Shown here piece after piece: positions 32,822 through 36,226 of a stretch of DNA of 36,226 nt (position 1 is its first letter; every line of letters starts with the position of its first letter). Made by a program: the position numbers and the translations under genes. The notes beneath the pieces were generated by a model. That model was not told the DNA's origin. It did not search any database and saw nothing but the letters and a program-made list of their open reading frames with translations. Source of the stretch: Elainella saxicola E1 (GTDB lineage Bacteria > Cyanobacteriota > Cyanobacteriia > Elainellales > Elainellaceae); NCBI GenBank assembly GCA_002796835.1, contig LUGL01000086.1, forward strand, positions 1 to 36,226, written 5' to 3'.

Positions 32822-33691
32822 CTAGTTGCCAATTTGGGCTTTAGGACGCAGGCTTTGTTGAATAAATTGCTGAACGATCTGCAAATATGCCTCGCCTGCT
32901 GTCGCTGCGACGTTGTTATGTCCGGCGATCGGGACGAGGTAAATTTGTTTGGGCTGGGGAGCGGCAGCATAGAGCATTTGGCTCATCTGGGCTGGAACTT
33001 CCGCATCGGCTAGGCCATGAATAAACAGCGTTGGCATTTGCAGCCGTGGCACTTTGCGAATCGACTCAAGCCGCTGGGTCAGCAACAGATCGATCGGAAA
33101 AATACGGTAAATAGGATTGCGATCGACCATGTCGCGGATCGAGGTAAAGGAGCTTTGTACGATCAGTCCTGCCGCATCTGGATGCTGACTAGCAAGATTG
33201 ATGGCAATCGCGCCTCCCATGGAATGGCCAAAAATAAATAGGTGTTGGGGAGCAACATTGCGGTCCTGGATCAAATATTGCCAGCTTGCTTCAGCATCTT
33301 GATAGACTTGCTGCTCATGCGGAAAGCTCCCTTGGCTGCGACCATGGCCCCGATAATCGATTAACAACACCGAAAGGCCCAATTGGTGAAAGCGGTTAGC
33401 TTGTTCTACATTTGCCCCAATGTTGATGCCGTTGCCATGCAAATAGAGCAACACGCCTGTCTCTGGTCCAGATGCTGGGATCCACCAGCCATGAATCCGA
33501 TCGCCCCGATCGCCCACTGGAATCCACACCTCTTCGAAAGGTAGGCCAAAATCAGCAGGTGTTGTTGTAATTTGTGCGGTTGGAAAGAACAACATTCGGG
33601 TTTGCCGAAAGTAAAGATACAAACAGGCAACCAAATAGAGCGTTGCGAGAAGTCCCAGAATGAGGCCCAGCAATTTAAGGGAAAGCGTCAT
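32822..33691 (-). CDS. Membrane-anchored alpha/beta hydrolase
   Basis: The 289-aa protein has an N-terminal hydrophobic anchor (about 6-28, LLGLILGLLATLYLVACLYL) followed by an alpha/beta hydrolase fold of the ABHD13/YqkD type. The HGNG oxyanion motif is at 85-88, GHGRS near 115-119, the nucleophile S157 in GHSMGG, the acid D229 in HGLADAEVP, and H258 in AGHNN. All catalytic residues are present. The substrate is unknown, with esters or lipids most likely. It converges with the acidic protein gene, the gap being 5 bp. Confidence 0.9.
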   Translation of the reverse strand: MTLSLKLLGLILGLLATLYLVACLYLYFRQTRMLFFPTAQITTTPADFGLPFEEVWIPVGDRGDRIHGWWIPASGPETGVLLYLHGNGINIGANVEQANRFHQLGLSVLLIDYRGHGRSQGSFPHEQQVYQDAEASWQYLIQDRNVAPQHLFIFGHSMGGAIAINLASQHPDAAGLIVQSSFTSIRDMVDRNPIYRIFPIDLLLTQRLESIRKVPRLQMPTLFIHGLADAEVPAQMSQMLYAAAPQPKQIYLVPIAGHNNVAATAGEAYLQIVQQFIQQSLRPKAQIGN

Positions 33692-33959
33692 GGCTGATGA
33701 ATTTTGCCAGCAGGAATTGGCGCAGTACAGTACCGAGAATACGATGGAAAACGGCTTCTGGATGAGGATAGGGACTCAACTCAGGTATCGCGAACTAAAT
33801 CACTCCGCAGGCTGTATGAGCGGGTTTAGCCGATAAATTGACCCTGTTCAAAGGGGGCTGAGCCAAATCCGTTCCTACCAAATGTCCAACTTTGTTTAAT
33901 TCCTGTTCCTCAGCGAATCCTTGGCCCGATGACCTAGCTTTTTAATCGTCTAGAGGAAT

Positions 33960-35417
33960 CTACAGCTTGGGATGCTGCTTGTGCCACTCGGTTGCCTGCT
34001 CATAGCTATAGGCTGCCTGCAAAACCAGATCCTCTCGCAGCACATTGCCAATGATCTGCAGACCGATCGGTAATCCCTGTTCATCAAAGCCACAGGGTAA
34101 ACTGAGTCCCGGTAGCCCAGCCAGATTGACCGGAATCGTCATTAAGTCCAGCAAATACATACTGAGCGGATCGTTCGTTTTGTCGCCTGCCTTGAACGCG
34201 GTGGTGGGTGAAGTCGGACAAACCAACACATCCACTTTGCCGAAGGCTTGCTCGAAGTCTTGCTTAATTAGCGTGCGCACTTTCTGAGCTTTCAGGTAAT
34301 AGGCATCGTAGTAGCCAGCCGAAAGGGCATAAGTACCGATCATAATCCGCCGTTTCACCTCTGGACCAAACCCTTCAGCCCGGGTGCGGGTATACATGGC
34401 CATCAAGTTGTCTGACTTTTCAGTGCGGAAGCCGTATTTGACGCCGTCATAGCGAGCCAGGTTCGCGGAAGCTTCGGAAGGCGCAATGATGTAATAGGTA
34501 GGCACGCCGTAGCGGAACTGAGGACAAGAGATCTCCTGAATCTCGGCTCCCAGATCTTTGAACTGATCCACTGCAGCCATCACGGCTTTCTCAACTGTGG
34601 GATCAAGTCCTTCGCCAAACGTTTCTTTGATGATGCCAATCCGGAATTTGCGTTTGCCTTTGCCGATCGGTTTTAAATAGTCGGTGTACTTGGGAATTTC
34701 TACTTTCAAGCTGGTGGAATCTTTCGGATCGTGGCCTGCGATCGCTTCCAATAAAATCGCTGCATCTTCGACCGATCGGCCAAACGGACCAATTTGATCT
34801 AGCGACGACGCAAAGGCCACCAGACCATAACGAGAAACCAAACCGTAGGTGGGCTTCATGCCAACCACGCCACAGAGGGCCGCCGGTTGACGAATCGAGC
34901 CGCCGGTATCTGAACCTAAGGCAACGGTACATTCCTCTGCTGCCACTGCTGCTGCTGATCCACCTGACGATCCACCTGGAACCCGTTCTAGATCCCAGGG
35001 GTTGGCAGTTAGGCCAAACGCAGAATTTTCGGTGGACCCGCCCATGGCGAACTCATCCAGGTTAGTTTTGCCGACCATCACGGCTCCGGCTTCGTTCAAT
35101 CGCTGGGTTACGGTGGACTCGTAAGGCGGCACGAAGTTTTCCAAAATTTTGGAGGCGCAGGTGGTGGGAATGCCCTGAGTGCAAAGGTTGTCTTTGATGC
35201 CGATCGGAATTCCGGCCAGTAAACCAATCTCTTCGCCTGCCGCAATCTTGTCATCTACCTGTTTGGCCTGTGCTAAGGCTCGCTCTGAGGTGATGCATAA
35301 AAAGCTGTGCAGTTTCGGTTCAACCGCCTGGATCCGATCGAGCGCTTCTTGGGCAATTTCGACAGCAGAACGCTCTTTATTAACAAGCTGATGGTGCAGT
35401 TCGCGGATGGATGCCAT
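33960..35417 (-). CDS. gatA: Aspartyl/glutamyl-tRNA amidotransferase subunit A
   Basis: The 485-aa amidase-family subunit of GatCAB releases ammonia from glutamine so that misacylated Glu-tRNA-Gln (and Asp-tRNA-Asn) can be amidated, as cyanobacteria that lack GlnRS require. The triad K75, S150 and S174 is intact, inside [18 protein letters not shown] and [12 protein letters not shown]. Length is typical. gatB and gatC are not adjacent. It is divergent from the partial hydrolase at 35531. Confidence 0.97.
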   Translation of the reverse strand: MASIRELHHQLVNKERSAVEIAQEALDRIQAVEPKLHSFLCITSERALAQAKQVDDKIAAGEEIGLLAGIPIGIKDNLCTQGIPTTCASKILENFVPPYESTVTQRLNEAGAVMVGKTNLDEFAMGGSTENSAFGLTANPWDLERVPGGSSGGSAAAVAAEECTVALGSDTGGSIRQPAALCGVVGMKPTYGLVSRYGLVAFASSLDQIGPFGRSVEDAAILLEAIAGHDPKDSTSLKVEIPKYTDYLKPIGKGKRKFRIGIIKETFGEGLDPTVEKAVMAAVDQFKDLGAEIQEISCPQFRYGVPTYYIIAPSEASANLARYDGVKYGFRTEKSDNLMAMYTRTRAEGFGPEVKRRIMIGTYALSAGYYDAYYLKAQKVRTLIKQDFEQAFGKVDVLVCPTSPTTAFKAGDKTNDPLSMYLLDLMTIPVNLAGLPGLSLPCGFDEQGLPIGLQIIGNVLREDLVLQAAYSYEQATEWHKQHPKL

Positions 35418-35530
35418 GCGATGACCTCTGAATCTGGAAAATCTTTAGTACGCTAAATGGACAAACCCGTTTGGGATTGATCATCCAATGGGTTCAACCT
35501 ATTTAGTATACGAGCAAGCGTTAACCCTGT

Positions 35531-36226
35531 ATGGCCGTTTTACGTACTCCGCCCACCCGATCGTCTGCATTTCCGCTCGTGACAGAAATCCGAGGCAGTG
35601 GCTTTCCCACTCTTTGCCTGCATGGACATCCCGGCACTGGCCGCAGTATGTCTGTGTTTACGCAGTCCCTCTCCCGCCAGTTTCAAACGCTGGCTCCTGA
35701 TTTACGGGGCTATGGAAGCAGTCGTCCAACCGGGCCTTTCACCATGGAAGATCATTTAACCGATCTGATTGCGTTGCTCGATCGACAGAACATCACTCAA
35801 TGCCTCATCCTGGGATGGTCGCTGGGTGGAATTTTAGCGATCGAACTCGCTTTGCGTTATCCAGAGCGGGTCACAGGCCTGATTTTGATTGCAACTTCAG
35901 CCCGACCCTGGAGCAACCATCCACCAGTTTCCTGGCAGGATAATCTCTACACGGGCATTGCTGGAATTTTAAACAAGCTAAGACCGGGCTGGCGCTGGAA
36001 CATCGAAACCTTTGGCAAGCGATCCCTCTTCCGCTATTTGATCCAGCAACATACGCCAGTTGCCTATCGTCATCTTGCAGAGGAAGGCATGCCTGCCTAT
36101 CTTCAAACTTCCAGACCAGCCAGTCGGGCATTGGCCAATGCAATCCGTAATGGTTACAACCGCCTGCCCGATTTGGTCCAAATTGCCTGTCCTGTCTTAG
36201 TTTTAGCAGGTGCACAGGACTGCCAC
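35531..36226 (+). CDS. Alpha/beta hydrolase, 3' end beyond window
   Basis: From the ATG at 35531 an open frame of 232 codons runs to the edge without a stop. The protein starts MAVLRTPPTRSSAFPLVTEI, with LHGHPGTGRS (oxyanion region), APDLRGYGSS, the nucleophile S97 in GWSLGG, and LAGAQDCH near the end, which likely holds the acid residue. The catalytic histidine should lie beyond the window. No membrane segment. Fold is clear; the substrate is not. Divergent from gatA. Confidence 0.9.
   Translation, partial: MAVLRTPPTRSSAFPLVTEIRGSGFPTLCLHGHPGTGRSMSVFTQSLSRQFQTLAPDLRGYGSSRPTGPFTMEDHLTDLIALLDRQNITQCLILGWSLGGILAIELALRYPERVTGLILIATSARPWSNHPPVSWQDNLYTGIAGILNKLRPGWRWNIETFGKRSLFRYLIQQHTPVAYRHLAEEGMPAYLQTSRPASRALANAIRNGYNRLPDLVQIACPVLVLAGAQDCH

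Overview
The window is cyanobacterial chromosomal DNA. The evidence is dense CGATCG/GCGATCGC (HIP1-type) octamers on both strands, interspersed palindromic and heptamer repeats typical of filamentous cyanobacteria, and lineage genes such as acyl-ACP reductase (aar), a DUF3181 protein and an RTX protein with a cyanobacterial-type C-terminus. A Leptolyngbya/Oscillatoria-like organism is a reasonable guess; the species cannot be named from this sequence. No rRNA, tRNA or CRISPR array was found.

Layout: 1-201 is the 5' end of an IS630-type transposase (minus, cut by the window edge). 344-848 is a promoter, a structured leader and a 70-aa protein. 849-1520 is repeat-rich and non-coding. 1521-6856 holds a nitroreductase, aar, a fused double-ATPase ABC subunit, an unknown protein and purU. 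7241-16629 is mostly housekeeping: UDP-GlcNAc 2-epimerase, DUF3181 and 2TM proteins, ruvA, an AI-2E-type permease, nadC, a C39-like peptidase, argS, a small membrane protein and mnmE. 16838-17305 encodes a pterin carbinolamine dehydratase with an export signal. 17415-17917 is a second, inverted copy of the promoter-leader-small-protein module. 18086-23034 is an accessory block: a LuxR-type regulator, a divergent unknown gene, gene debris, an RTX surface protein and a YcxB-like membrane protein. 23172-29966 holds an inositol-phosphatase-family enzyme, a two-domain AAA (CDC48-like) ATPase, a DUF2235 hydrolase, a zinc-ribbon membrane protein and a GH57 branching enzyme. 30090-32816 encodes a very acidic single-pass protein. 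The window ends with two alpha/beta hydrolases flanking gatA; the second hydrolase is cut by the edge.

The most interesting object is the duplicated module at 344-848 (+) and 17415-17917 (-). Both copies have the same promoter (TTGTGT, 17 nt, TATGCT) and a leader of about 230 nt that begins with a hairpin at the predicted transcription start. A series of further hairpins sits at matching positions. Several of these keep their pairing although the bases differ. In both copies the ribosome binding site falls in a long-range stem, made with different sequences. Each leader precedes a 70-71 aa protein, and the two proteins are about three quarters identical. I do not recognise the leader or the protein. 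It looks like an undescribed cis-regulatory RNA controlling a small cyanobacterial protein.

Few genes here form clear functional units. Likely co-transcribed groups are the 2TM and DUF3181 genes (minus strand) and possibly ruvA-permease-nadC (plus strand). The LuxR-type regulator is divergent from the unknown gene at 19389 and may control it and itself.
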